6,686 nucleotides of DNA. Source: Fidelibacterota bacterium. GTDB lineage: Bacteria; Fidelibacterota; Marinisomatia; Marinisomatales; UBA1611. Below the pieces are notes generated by a model that was given only the letters and a program-made list of their open reading frames with translations, did not search any database and was not told the DNA's origin. Positions 1 through 6,454 of this stretch are shown piece by piece (position 1 is the first letter of the stretch; every line of letters begins with the position of its first letter). The stretch covers positions 1 through 6,686 of the forward strand of contig DQOT01000219.1 in the NCBI GenBank assembly GCA_015658495.1, given 5' to 3'. Position numbers and translations under genes: made by a program.

Positions 1-10
1 AAAACCCTTC

Positions 11-985
11 ATGGCTACTAAACCATTAGAACTTAAAGTTGATTACAAAGAAGAAGAAAAAGTTGGTAATACAGGCACATTCGCTGTACAACCTTTAGAA
101 CGTGGATATGGTACCACATTGGGAAATGCAATGCGTCGCGTTTTGTTGACAAGCATTCCCGGTGCGGCTATCACTCACATAAAAATTGATGGTGTTCAGC
201 ATGAATTCTCTACGTTGCCTGGCGTAAAAGAAGACGTTGCAGACGTCATCATGAACCTGAAACAAGTGCGGTTCAGACTGATGGACAGCACACCGGATAA
301 GGTAACACTGACCCTGAAAGGGAAAAAAGTTTTCACAGCACAAGATATCCAGGATGCCAGCGATCAGTACGAAGTTTTGAACCCTGATCAGTATATCACC
401 GAGATCAATTCCAAAGCGAAAATGGAAGTGGAACTGCGGATCGGTATTGGAAAAGGATACGTTCCTTCAGAAGAGAACGACCTGCCAAACCTGACCGTTG
501 GTACGCTTTCCATCGATAGTATCTTTAACCCTGTAACTAGTGTTACGTTTAATGTTAATCCCGTTCCTGGTGCGAAAAAGCCCATCGAGATCTTGACCTT
601 AGATGTAGTAACAGATGGGTCCATCACTGCAAAAGATGCGGTGTCATATTCGGCAACCTATCTTCGTGAACACTTGAAATTCATCGAGGCAATCTCGAAT
701 CCTTCTGTTCTTGAGATATCTGATGGTGTTTCTGAAGAAACAATGGAATTACGGAAACTTCTGAACCAGACCATTGACGAAATGGAATTATCAGTACGGA
801 GTTACAACTGCCTGCAGGCTGCCGGAATCAAATACATTCATGAATTGGTCAGCAAAGAAGAAAACCAAATGTTGAAATACAAAAACTTTGGTCGTAAATC
901 TTTAACTGAATTAGTTGAAAAATTGGATACCATGGGTCTTCACTTCGGCATGGAAGTGGACAATATTATGGCAGAAGAAGGCTAA
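11..985 (+). CDS. rpoA: DNA-directed RNA polymerase subunit alpha
   Basis: The 324-residue product has the usual length of the alpha subunit, which dimerises to scaffold RNA polymerase assembly and contacts promoter DNA and activators. The N-terminal domain (about residues 1-232) carries the hallmark RGYGTTLGNAMRRVLL at 31-46, the dimerisation and assembly helix. A linker follows, then the C-terminal domain (about 250-316) with SVRSYNCLQAAGIKYI (261-276) and the helix-hairpin-helix-like NFGRKSLTE (292-300). R263 and N266 correspond to the DNA-contacting R265 and N268 of E. coli, while E. coli K271 is replaced by Q269. The ATG lies only 10 nt into the window and no Shine-Dalgarno is visible in those bases. 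The acidic tail ends 3 nt before rplQ, the standard order at the end of a ribosomal-protein operon. The identification is secure. Confidence 0.98.
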   Translation: MATKPLELKVDYKEEEKVGNTGTFAVQPLERGYGTTLGNAMRRVLLTSIPGAAITHIKIDGVQHEFSTLPGVKEDVADVIMNLKQVRFRLMDSTPDKVTLTLKGKKVFTAQDIQDASDQYEVLNPDQYITEINSKAKMEVELRIGIGKGYVPSEENDLPNLTVGTLSIDSIFNPVTSVTFNVNPVPGAKKPIEILTLDVVTDGSITAKDAVSYSATYLREHLKFIEAISNPSVLEISDGVSEETMELRKLLNQTIDEMELSVRSYNCLQAAGIKYIHELVSKEENQMLKYKNFGRKSLTELVEKLDTMGLHFGMEVDNIMAEEG

Positions 986-988
986 ACA

Positions 989-1381
989 ATGAGACATAAT
1001 AAATCCGGACGTAAACTGAGCCGCAAGACGGCCCATCGTAAAGCACTGATGTCAAATCTGGCATCTGCTTTGATCACCCACAAAAAGATCAAAACCACCG
1101 ATGCAAAAGCCAAAGAACTCCGTATGTTTGTTGAACCATTGGTCACATTCGCGAAAAGGGGTGACATCCATGCACGGCGTCAAGTTCTGAAAAAGATTCC
1201 ACATAAGATGATCGTTCGGGAATTATTTGACACGGTCGGGCCAGCATTCGCAAATCGCAATGGTGGATACACGCGGATCACCAAACTTGGGTTTCGTGAT
1301 AATGACTGTGCGCCAATTTCCATGATCGAATTCGTGGATATGGTTGGCGAAATAGCACCCCAGAGTGCATCCAAAGATTAA
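989..1381 (+). CDS. rplQ: 50S ribosomal protein L17 (bL17)
   Basis: The 130-residue protein is a bacterial large-subunit ribosomal protein that lies near the peptide exit tunnel. It starts with the family signature MRHNKSGRKLSRKTAHRKAL and contains THKKIKTTDAKAKELR (30-45), VEPLVTFAKRG (48-58) and GGYTRITKLGFRDNDCAP (92-109), all characteristic of L17. The length matches the bacterial family, with a short variable tail after the EFVDMVGE segment. The ATG follows the rpoA stop by 3 nt. An AAGG at 978-981 inside the last rpoA codons gives a 7-nt Shine-Dalgarno spacing, which supports this start and translational coupling with rpoA. The rpoA-rplQ order is nearly universal in bacteria. Confidence 0.98.
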   Translation: MRHNKSGRKLSRKTAHRKALMSNLASALITHKKIKTTDAKAKELRMFVEPLVTFAKRGDIHARRQVLKKIPHKMIVRELFDTVGPAFANRNGGYTRITKLGFRDNDCAPISMIEFVDMVGEIAPQSASKD

Positions 1382-1405
1382 ACAAAAAGCTATTCATTTA
1401 AATTT

Positions 1406-2545
1406 GTGAACCGTAATAGGAACACGTTTGAAAGGGTAATATTCGTTGCCCTTCTTTTTTTTCTTACATCGAGCATTTTCGCTGAAGGCTTCGATGTCCG
1501 GGCTCTTTGGGTTGTTCGGGATCATATCATTTCTAAAGATAAAATCGATGAAGTCCTGGAATTCGCTAATGAGAATAATTATAACCATCTCTTTGTCCAG
1601 ATCCGCGGCAGGGGGGATGCCTATTATAAATCAAGATTGGTCCCACGCTCACACCTTTTGACGAAAACAGATTTTGATCCTTTAGCATATATTCTGAAAA
1701 AAGGGCGCCGGTCCAATATCAAAATCCATGCCTGGTTCAATGTGTATTATCTCTGGTCTTCACCTGATATCCCATCCCAAGCGGACCATTTACTTTTGTC
1801 CCATCCCGGGTGGATTGATTCCAAATCACCTGATCCACTGGATATTGCTAAAACCATGTCTGAAATGAAAAAGAACAGACAAGCCAATGGTGAAGGTTTT
1901 TATCTTGCTCCAACTCATCCGGAAGTGGATGCCCATCTCCAGAAAGTTTTAACTGAATTATTACAAAATTATAGCTTGGATGGAATCCACTTCGATTATA
2001 TCCGGTATCATGATCTGAGCTGGGGAATGAACCCAATCGGGCTCAAATTTTTCCTGAATTATAACAGTAGTATACCCGGGTTGTCATCTCTCGAAGTGAA
2101 ACAAAAGCCATCCTTTGCGGAATATAAGCGATCGTCTATTACAGGATTTATCAGCAAAGCATCCACCCGCATAAAAGCATACCAACCGGATTGTATCATT
2201 TCCGCGGCGGTAAAACCCAATTTATTCAATGCCCGGAATACCTTTGGCCAGGAATGGGATGTGTGGCTCGCCGGTGGATATATTGACTGGGCTGTGCCCA
2301 TGAATTACACCATGGACTTAAGTACATTTGATAAGAATATCCAGATCATGAAAAACAATCTTCCGGATAAATACATGGAACGGATTGTCATGGGAATTGC
2401 CACCTATAACCAGAATGCGAGAAATGCCGGGAGAAAGATTTACCATACCGGGAAAAATGATTTTGGCGGTATCAGTATTTTTTCCTATACTGTATTTCAG
2501 GATCAACCGTCCTATGCCAATAAGTTGATCAAATATTTGAAATAA
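1406..2545 (+). CDS. Secreted glycoside-hydrolase-like protein, GHL10 (DUF187) family
   Basis: The 379-residue product begins with a signal peptide: a basic stretch (MNRNRNTFER), a hydrophobic core (VIFVALLFFLTSSIF) and a probable cleavage after A26 (IFA|EG). No lipobox cysteine is seen. The mature protein resembles the GHL10 (Pfam PF02638) TIM-barrel family. VRALWVVRDH (31-40) is the first strand; FVQIRGRGDAYY (63-74), DPLAYILKKGRRSNIKIHAWF (91-111, including the HAWF strand) and LAPTHPEV (167-174) follow; then comes the hallmark DGIHFDYIRY (192-201) and, late in the barrel, GYIDWAVPMNYT (291-302). Acidic residues of the DGIHFDYIRY strand are the likely catalytic candidates by family analogy. 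The substrate is unknown; cell-wall or exopolysaccharide glycans are guesses. The first usable start is GTG, with no clear Shine-Dalgarno. The gene is in the same frame as rplQ, separated from it by the rplQ TAA and eight codons. No terminator lies on either side, so it may be co-transcribed with its neighbours. Confidence 0.85.
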   Translation: MNRNRNTFERVIFVALLFFLTSSIFAEGFDVRALWVVRDHIISKDKIDEVLEFANENNYNHLFVQIRGRGDAYYKSRLVPRSHLLTKTDFDPLAYILKKGRRSNIKIHAWFNVYYLWSSPDIPSQADHLLLSHPGWIDSKSPDPLDIAKTMSEMKKNRQANGEGFYLAPTHPEVDAHLQKVLTELLQNYSLDGIHFDYIRYHDLSWGMNPIGLKFFLNYNSSIPGLSSLEVKQKPSFAEYKRSSITGFISKASTRIKAYQPDCIISAAVKPNLFNARNTFGQEWDVWLAGGYIDWAVPMNYTMDLSTFDKNIQIMKNNLPDKYMERIVMGIATYNQNARNAGRKIYHTGKNDFGGISIFSYTVFQDQPSYANKLIKYLK

Positions 2546-2560
2546 TTTTATACTCAATTT

Positions 2561-2564
2561 GGAG
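2561..2564 (+). promoter_or_regulatory. Shine-Dalgarno GGAG that decides the hutU start
   Basis: GGAG lies in the 25-nt gap after the GHL10 gene. It is followed by ttataa (2565-2570) and then the ATT codon at 2571, an ideal 6-nt spacing. It is 81 nt upstream of the first ATG of the frame (2646), too far to serve it. There is no ATG in any frame between the GHL10 stop and 2571. The site therefore supports initiation at ATT 2571. The next in-frame ATT (2583) would be 18 nt away, which is too far. Confidence 0.7.
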
Positions 2565-2570
2565 TTATAA

Positions 2571-4229
2571 ATTTCTCGAACCATTCATCCACCAACTGGA
2601 ACAGAACTAACCTGCAAGAATTGGCAGATCGAAGCCGCCTATCGCATGATTCAACATAATTTGGATCCGGATGTGGCTGAAGCGCCCGATGAACTCATTG
2701 TGTATGGCGGAAAGGGGAAAGCAGCCCGTAATTGGGAATGTTATGACGCCATTCTTGAAACCTTGAAAAGACTTGAACCGGATGAAACCTTACTTGTTCA
2801 GTCCGGAAAACCTATTGGTGTGGCCAAGACACACACAACATCACCGAGAGTTTTGATCGCCAATTCCAATCTTGTTCCCAATTGGGCGAATTGGGAGCAT
2901 TTCAACGCATTGGAAAAAGAAGGTCTCATGATGTATGGCCAGATGACGGCTGGAAGTTGGATCTACATCGGTACGCAGGGCATTCTTCAAGGGACATACG
3001 AAACATTCGTTGCTGCGGCAAAAACCCACTGGAATGCGGATTCATTAGCGGGTAAACTCACCTTAACGGCTGGCCTAGGTGGAATGGGGGGTGCACAGCC
3101 TTTGGCGGTTTCCATGGCTGGTGGCGTATCCATTAATATTGAAATTGACCCATGGCGAATCCAGCGACGGTTGGAGACTAGGTATTTGGATAAATCCACC
3201 GATAATCTTGATGAAGCCATTAAATGGGCGCAGGAAGCCATGGAGGCCAAAAAACCGCTCTCTATCGGCTTGCTGGGGAATGCGGCTGATCTGGTACCGG
3301 AATTTGTAATACTGGGGATCGTTCCAGACTTGGTGACAGACCAAACATCGGCTCATGATGAATTAGTGGGATATATTCCAAACAATTATACCTTCGATGA
3401 AGCTAATGCGCTTCGTGAGTCGGATCCGAAAAAATATGTTGAAGAATCTGTTCGCGCTATGGGGGAGCATGTCCAGGCAATTCTCGATTTGAAAGCCAAA
3501 GGATCCATTGCATTTGATTATGGAAATAATCTTCGTGCCCAAGCTGTGAAAGCCGGTGTGAAGAATGCATTCGATTATCCTGGATTTGTACCGGCATACA
3601 TTCGACCACTTTTCTGTGAAGGGAAAGGACCATTCCGTTGGGTTGCATTGTCCGGTGATCCGGAAGATATTTATAAAACCGATCAAAAAGTTTTGGACAT
3701 GTTTCCGGAAGATGAAGCATTATGCCGCTGGATTAAAATGGCACAGGAACAGGTGCAGTTCCAGGGATTGCCCTCAAGAATCTGTTGGCTGGGTTATGGT
3801 GACAGGGCCAAATTTGGATTAGCCTTAAATGAAATGGTTCGCTCTCGTGAATTATCTGCTCCTATCGTGATTGGGAGAGATCATCTCGATTGTGGTTCTG
3901 TGGCATCTCCAAATCGAGAGACAGAAGCCATGAAAGATGGTACGGACGCCGTGGCTGATTGGCCTTTACTCAATGCCATGGTTAATATTGCCGGAGGAGC
4001 GACTTGGGTGTCCTTTCATCATGGTGGCGGCGTAGGCATGGGTTATTCACTTCATGCTGGACAAGTGATCGTTGCCGACGGAACAGATGAAATGGATTCC
4101 CGGCTCAAATCAGTATTAACAAACGATCCTGGAATGGGGATTTATCGTCATGCAGACGCTGGCTATGAAGATGCTATCGAGAATGCCAAGAAATGGAATG
4201 TAGATGTACCGATGATGAAAAAGGATTAG
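2571..4229 (+). CDS. hutU: Urocanate hydratase (urocanase), apparent ATT start
   Basis: This is the second enzyme of histidine degradation, a cytosolic NAD+-dependent enzyme converting urocanate to 4-imidazolone-5-propionate. Read from ATT 2571 it has 552 residues, the usual bacterial length (about 550-560). The stretch before the first ATG (2646) reads [16 protein letters not shown] and EAAYR and aligns with the conserved urocanase N-terminus, so a start at 2646 would cut 25 conserved residues. A TAA at 2568-2570 blocks any earlier in-frame start. Visible motifs, numbered from [15 protein letters not shown] (44-55), the NAD-binding glycine-rich [14 protein letters not shown] (166-179), the urocanase signature [10 protein letters not shown] (397-406) whose Cys405 should match the active-site Cys410 of Pseudomonas putida, [15 protein letters not shown] (436-450), and [10 protein letters not shown] (482-491). 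hutI follows after 73 nt. The product is certain. The start is well supported, but a sequencing error in an original ATG cannot be excluded; annotation pipelines may report 2646. Confidence 0.95.
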   Translation: MSRTIHPPTGTELTCKNWQIEAAYRMIQHNLDPDVAEAPDELIVYGGKGKAARNWECYDAILETLKRLEPDETLLVQSGKPIGVAKTHTTSPRVLIANSNLVPNWANWEHFNALEKEGLMMYGQMTAGSWIYIGTQGILQGTYETFVAAAKTHWNADSLAGKLTLTAGLGGMGGAQPLAVSMAGGVSINIEIDPWRIQRRLETRYLDKSTDNLDEAIKWAQEAMEAKKPLSIGLLGNAADLVPEFVILGIVPDLVTDQTSAHDELVGYIPNNYTFDEANALRESDPKKYVEESVRAMGEHVQAILDLKAKGSIAFDYGNNLRAQAVKAGVKNAFDYPGFVPAYIRPLFCEGKGPFRWVALSGDPEDIYKTDQKVLDMFPEDEALCRWIKMAQEQVQFQGLPSRICWLGYGDRAKFGLALNEMVRSRELSAPIVIGRDHLDCGSVASPNRETEAMKDGTDAVADWPLLNAMVNIAGGATWVSFHHGGGVGMGYSLHAGQVIVADGTDEMDSRLKSVLTNDPGMGIYRHADAGYEDAIENAKKWNVDVPMMKKD

Positions 4230-4302
4230 AATTTTGGAATTAGGATTAAGAATAAGAAAAATTCTTTGCGGTACTTGGTGTTCTTAGTGGCTAAAAAATA
4301 AA
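4230..4302 (+). repeat. hutU-hutI spacer with degenerate short tandem motifs
   Basis: Two kinds of imperfect short repetition fill this gap. At 4235-4256 are A/G-rich units of the form gaattag, gattaag, aataag. At 4262-4290 are three loose copies of a roughly 9-10-nt unit, seen as tctttgcgg, tacttggtg and ttcttagtgg. An A-rich stretch (ctaaaaaataaa) leads into the hutI ATG. No Shine-Dalgarno at normal distance, terminator hairpin or convincing promoter is seen. The look is that of a dispersed intergenic element, but that is only an impression without a genome-wide copy count. Confidence 0.35.
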
Positions 4303-5505
4303 ATGAATTCATTAAAACTCACAAACATCGGTCAATTGGTCACTTATGATTCCCCGCGGGATGAAATGGTTGTTCTCGAAAATACCGAGATCGGCATTGA
4401 AGGAAACACAATTGTTGAGATCGGTGCAAATCTGGGTGACGCTGACCAACTCATCAATTGTAACCAAAAACTCGTCACACCGGGATTTGTAGATCCACAC
4501 ACCCATCCCGTTTTCTTGGATGGACGAGAAGATGAGTTTGCTATGCGGCTCCAGGGTGCCACTTATGAAGAGATTGCAGAAGCCGGCGGCGGGATCATTA
4601 ATAGCATAAACGGTATCCGGAATTCATCTGAATCTGATCTTATTTCACCGGTTAAAACCCGCATGGACAGGTTCCTTTCTTTGGGCACAACAACGGTAGA
4701 ATGTAAAAGTGGATATGGATTAAATACAAAGTCAGAACTAAAATCACTTAAAGTGATAGATGAAGTGAATCAAGCCCATAAAATTGACATGATTCCTACC
4801 TTCATGGGTGGACATGCATTCCCGCCGGAATTCAAAAATGATCATGATGCCTATGTTGATTTAATTTGTAATGAAATGATTCCCGCCGTTGCGAAGCAAA
4901 GCATTGCCAAATTCAATGATGTCTTTTGTGAGAATGGCTATTTCTCGTTTGAGCAATCTAGGCGAATCCTGAATGTGGGAAAAGAACATGGACTTATGCC
5001 ACGCATCCACGCCGATGAATTTGAAGATTCCGGCGCAGCGAAATTAGCAGGGGAGTCCGGTTCAATCTCTGCAGACCATCTTATGGCTGTGAGTGATGTA
5101 GGTATCCGGAAAATGGCTGAAAACGGTGTGATTGCAACTTTACTTCCCGGAACCACATTCTTTCTAGGAAAATCGGGATATGCGCCCTATCAAAAATTGA
5201 AAGATGCCGGTGTCGAGGTTGCATTAGCCACGGACTTTAATCCTGGAAGCTGCCACATCCAGTCCATGCCCTTTATTTTATCCTTATCCTGTATCGCTAT
5301 GAAAATACCCGTTCTGGAGGCCATTAAAGCTGCAACCTTTACATCAGCAAAATCTTTGTTTTTAAATGACACTGTTGGGTCTATCGAAATTGAGAAAAAA
5401 GCGGATATCATTGTTTGGGGTATTGAACGAGCAGTCCAGATTCCTTATTTGGTGTCGGATCATCAAATTCAGAATGTCGTTAAAAACGGGGTGATTATTT
5501 CTTAA
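4303..5505 (+). CDS. hutI: Imidazolonepropionase
   Basis: This is the third enzyme of histidine degradation, a metal-dependent amidohydrolase that opens the imidazolone ring of 4-imidazolone-5-propionate to give N-formimino-L-glutamate. The 400-residue length is typical of the family. The metal-binding motif PHTHP (H66, H68) is followed by the HutI-typical FLDGRxDEF (71-79), KSGYGL (135-140), FMGGHAFPPEF (167-177, with H171), HADEF (H236), ADHL (H259), LLPGTTFFL (280-288) and ALATDFNPGS (308-317, with the catalytic/metal D311). The flanking composite beta domain is represented by the N-terminal LKLTNIGQLVTYD and the C-terminal KADIIVWGIE. The ATG has only an A-rich leader and no good Shine-Dalgarno. 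The gene follows hutU, its natural pathway partner. hutH and the last pathway step are not in the window. The call is secure. Confidence 0.97.
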   Translation: MNSLKLTNIGQLVTYDSPRDEMVVLENTEIGIEGNTIVEIGANLGDADQLINCNQKLVTPGFVDPHTHPVFLDGREDEFAMRLQGATYEEIAEAGGGIINSINGIRNSSESDLISPVKTRMDRFLSLGTTTVECKSGYGLNTKSELKSLKVIDEVNQAHKIDMIPTFMGGHAFPPEFKNDHDAYVDLICNEMIPAVAKQSIAKFNDVFCENGYFSFEQSRRILNVGKEHGLMPRIHADEFEDSGAAKLAGESGSISADHLMAVSDVGIRKMAENGVIATLLPGTTFFLGKSGYAPYQKLKDAGVEVALATDFNPGSCHIQSMPFILSLSCIAMKIPVLEAIKAATFTSAKSLFLNDTVGSIEIEKKADIIVWGIERAVQIPYLVSDHQIQNVVKNGVIIS

Positions 5506-5515
5506 CTTTTTGTCC

Positions 5516-5550
5516 TGCCAGCCCTCTCGTTGATTGGGAGCAGGCTGGCG
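5516..5550 (+). terminator. Strong GC-rich stem-loop after hutI, possible terminator
   Basis: Starting 11 nt after the hutI stop, GCCAGCC (5517-5523) pairs perfectly with GGCTGGC (5543-5549). Inside, CTCTC (5524-5528) pairs with GGGAG (5536-5540) including one G-U, leaving the loop GTTGATT and a 2-nt bulge (CA). The stem is strong, but it is followed only by gaattttcc, a short T run, so it is an imperfect intrinsic terminator. It could also protect the 3' end of the message or be a dispersed palindromic unit. Confidence 0.45.
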
Positions 5551-5556
5551 AATTTT

Positions 5557-5596
5557 CCGGAATGACAGCTTTGTTTTTTCATTCTGTCATTTTCGG
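5557..5596 (+). repeat. Second inverted repeat in the hutI downstream spacer
   Basis: AATGACAG (5561-5568) and CTGTCATT (5584-5591) form a perfect 8-bp stem around a 15-nt T-rich loop. The pairing extends outward by CCG/CGG (5557-5559 with 5594-5596) across a small internal mismatch. The arms resemble dispersed palindromes of the type found between genes in many bacteria. The element lies 6 nt after the preceding hairpin and has no T run after it, so it is unlikely to be an intrinsic terminator. Confidence 0.45.
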
Positions 5597-5686
5597 ATTG
5601 ATCGGTAATCCAGTTAAAAATAATGGAAGGACAAAAATTCCTTTTTTACCCCTTGATTCACCGTCGGGTGGTGGTGTAAAATCCCT

Positions 5687-6142
5687 GTGAACTTTTTGAA
5701 CAGAAAGATGCAATCTAAACGAATTCTAATTGTTGTGCTCTTTGCGCTTTTGATTGGAACAAACGGTCTCTGGGCTAATTATGCTTTTAAGAAAAAAGTA
5801 AAAACTGTTTGTCAATCATACCGGGTCATGGTCGAATCAACCCAGTTTACCCTTGGGGAGAATGAATTTTCAATTGATCTTGAAAGTGGCCGAAATAATT
5901 TTGAAATGGTGATGCTTGTAGGTTTTGCTGCGGCAGGACATGCGATAGAACATCAAATTCAAATGGGTAAGGCAAATGCTTATACGCCGGAAACTGTGAC
6001 GGTTAATGTTGCGGTTCCAATATCAAAGGGCGAAACAAATATGTTTATAGCCACGTGTTCGAAACAAATGGCCATTGAGTTAGCCAACGGAACAATGGAA
6101 TCATCCGATTTCATGCAAAAAATAAAAATGGAAATACAATAA
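5687..6142 (+). CDS. Small exported protein of unknown function
   Basis: I do not recognise this 151-residue protein. It has a clear signal peptide: a basic segment (NRKMQSKR), a hydrophobic core (ILIVVLFALLIGTNGLW) and probable cleavage after A30 (LWA|N). No lipobox cysteine is present, so a soluble periplasmic or secreted location is likely. The mature part is about 120 residues with two cysteines (C42 and C124) that could form a disulfide. A mildly hydrophobic segment VMLVGFAAAGHAIEHQ (75-90) is followed by a probable beta segment ETVTVNVAVPIS (102-113). The start is uncertain. GTG 5687 is the upstream option; ATG 5708 (residue 8) would also give a complete signal peptide, and neither has a well-spaced Shine-Dalgarno. 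Its stop codon is embedded in the ribosome binding site of the next gene, so the two are probably made together. Confidence 0.75.
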   Translation: MNFLNRKMQSKRILIVVLFALLIGTNGLWANYAFKKKVKTVCQSYRVMVESTQFTLGENEFSIDLESGRNNFEMVMLVGFAAAGHAIEHQIQMGKANAYTPETVTVNVAVPISKGETNMFIATCSKQMAIELANGTMESSDFMQKIKMEIQ

Positions 6143-6146
6143 GGAG
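6141..6146 (+). promoter_or_regulatory. Consensus Shine-Dalgarno overlapping the upstream stop codon
   Basis: AAGGAG overlaps the last two bases of the TAA at 6140-6142 and lies 6 nt before the ATG at 6153. It is the strongest ribosome binding site in the window. Overlap with the stop of the exported-protein gene points to translational coupling of the pair. Confidence 0.8.
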
Positions 6147-6152
6147 TTTACT

Positions 6153-6389
6153 ATGCCTGATCCTAATTCACTAATGGGACTATTAACACAATACGCCCGC
6201 GCTGTTGGCTGGTCCATTGCTGCTGCGGTCGGTTTTGCTTTTGGCATCGGAATTGCGTTAAAAGTTTTTGATTGGTTATCCACAGAAATCGATGAATGGG
6301 AAGAGATAAAAAAAGGGAACATGGGTGTTTCCTTGATCTTTGTATCTCTGATCGTCATGGTTGGACTGCTGGTCCATAAAGTGATCTAA
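6153..6389 (+). CDS. Small inner-membrane protein, possible DUF350-type
   Basis: The 78-residue product has two predicted transmembrane helices, about residues 17-38 (VGWSIAAAVGFAFGIGIALKVF) and 58-77 (MGVSLIFVSLIVMVGLLVHK region). They are joined by an acidic, charged loop with STEIDEWEEIKKGN (43-56). The segment EIKKGNMGVSLIFVSLIVMVG resembles the conserved E..KGN.a.a core of DUF350 (PF03994) membrane proteins. That assignment comes from memory of the pattern and is tentative. DUF350 proteins such as YjfL are usually longer and carry this unit twice; here there is only one. The start is fixed by a consensus Shine-Dalgarno. The gene follows the exported-protein gene by 10 nt and is closed by a terminator, so the two form a compact bicistron. 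Function unknown; it may homo-oligomerise or partner the exported protein. Confidence 0.8.
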   Translation: MPDPNSLMGLLTQYARAVGWSIAAAVGFAFGIGIALKVFDWLSTEIDEWEEIKKGNMGVSLIFVSLIVMVGLLVHKVI

Positions 6390-6416
6390 TTTACTATAAC
6401 ATATCATTTAAAAGAT

Positions 6417-6454
6417 AAGCCTTCTCGGTTTCGGGGAGGCTTTTTGATTTTTTT
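6417..6454 (+). terminator. Rho-independent terminator
   Basis: AAGCCTTCTC (6417-6426) pairs with GGGGAGGCTT (6433-6442) to give a 10-bp stem with two G-U pairs and the loop GGTTTC. The 3' arm runs into TTTTT, then GA and seven more Ts (6441-6454). The position, 27 nt after the membrane-protein stop, is right for ending the exported-protein/membrane-protein transcript. On the minus strand the hairpin is followed by a shorter T run (atctttt), so it might also work in reverse. Confidence 0.85.

Noticed and set aside
1379..1408. L17-GHL10 fusion by read-through of the rplQ TAA (same frame)
   Set aside because: The GHL10 gene has its own start followed by a proper signal peptide, which must be N-terminal to work; no read-through signal is evident.
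2646..4229. hutU starting at the first ATG (2646)
   Set aside because: It would remove 25 residues that match the conserved urocanase N-terminus, and it has no ribosome binding site nearby; ATT 2571 has one at ideal spacing.
4275..4303. A possible sigma-70 promoter for hutI (TTGGTG with an A-rich -10)
   Set aside because: The would-be -10 overlaps the hutI start codon and the -35 match is weak.
95..5411. Many minus-strand and out-of-frame open frames of 60-107 codons inside the five main genes
   Set aside because: They are fully contained in strongly conserved coding sequence on the plus strand, lack recognisable motifs and are best explained as shadows.
5598..5626. A possible promoter TTGATC ... 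17 nt ... TAATGG for the exported-protein gene
   Set aside because: Both boxes are poor matches. The position is sensible, but the sequence alone does not justify calling it.
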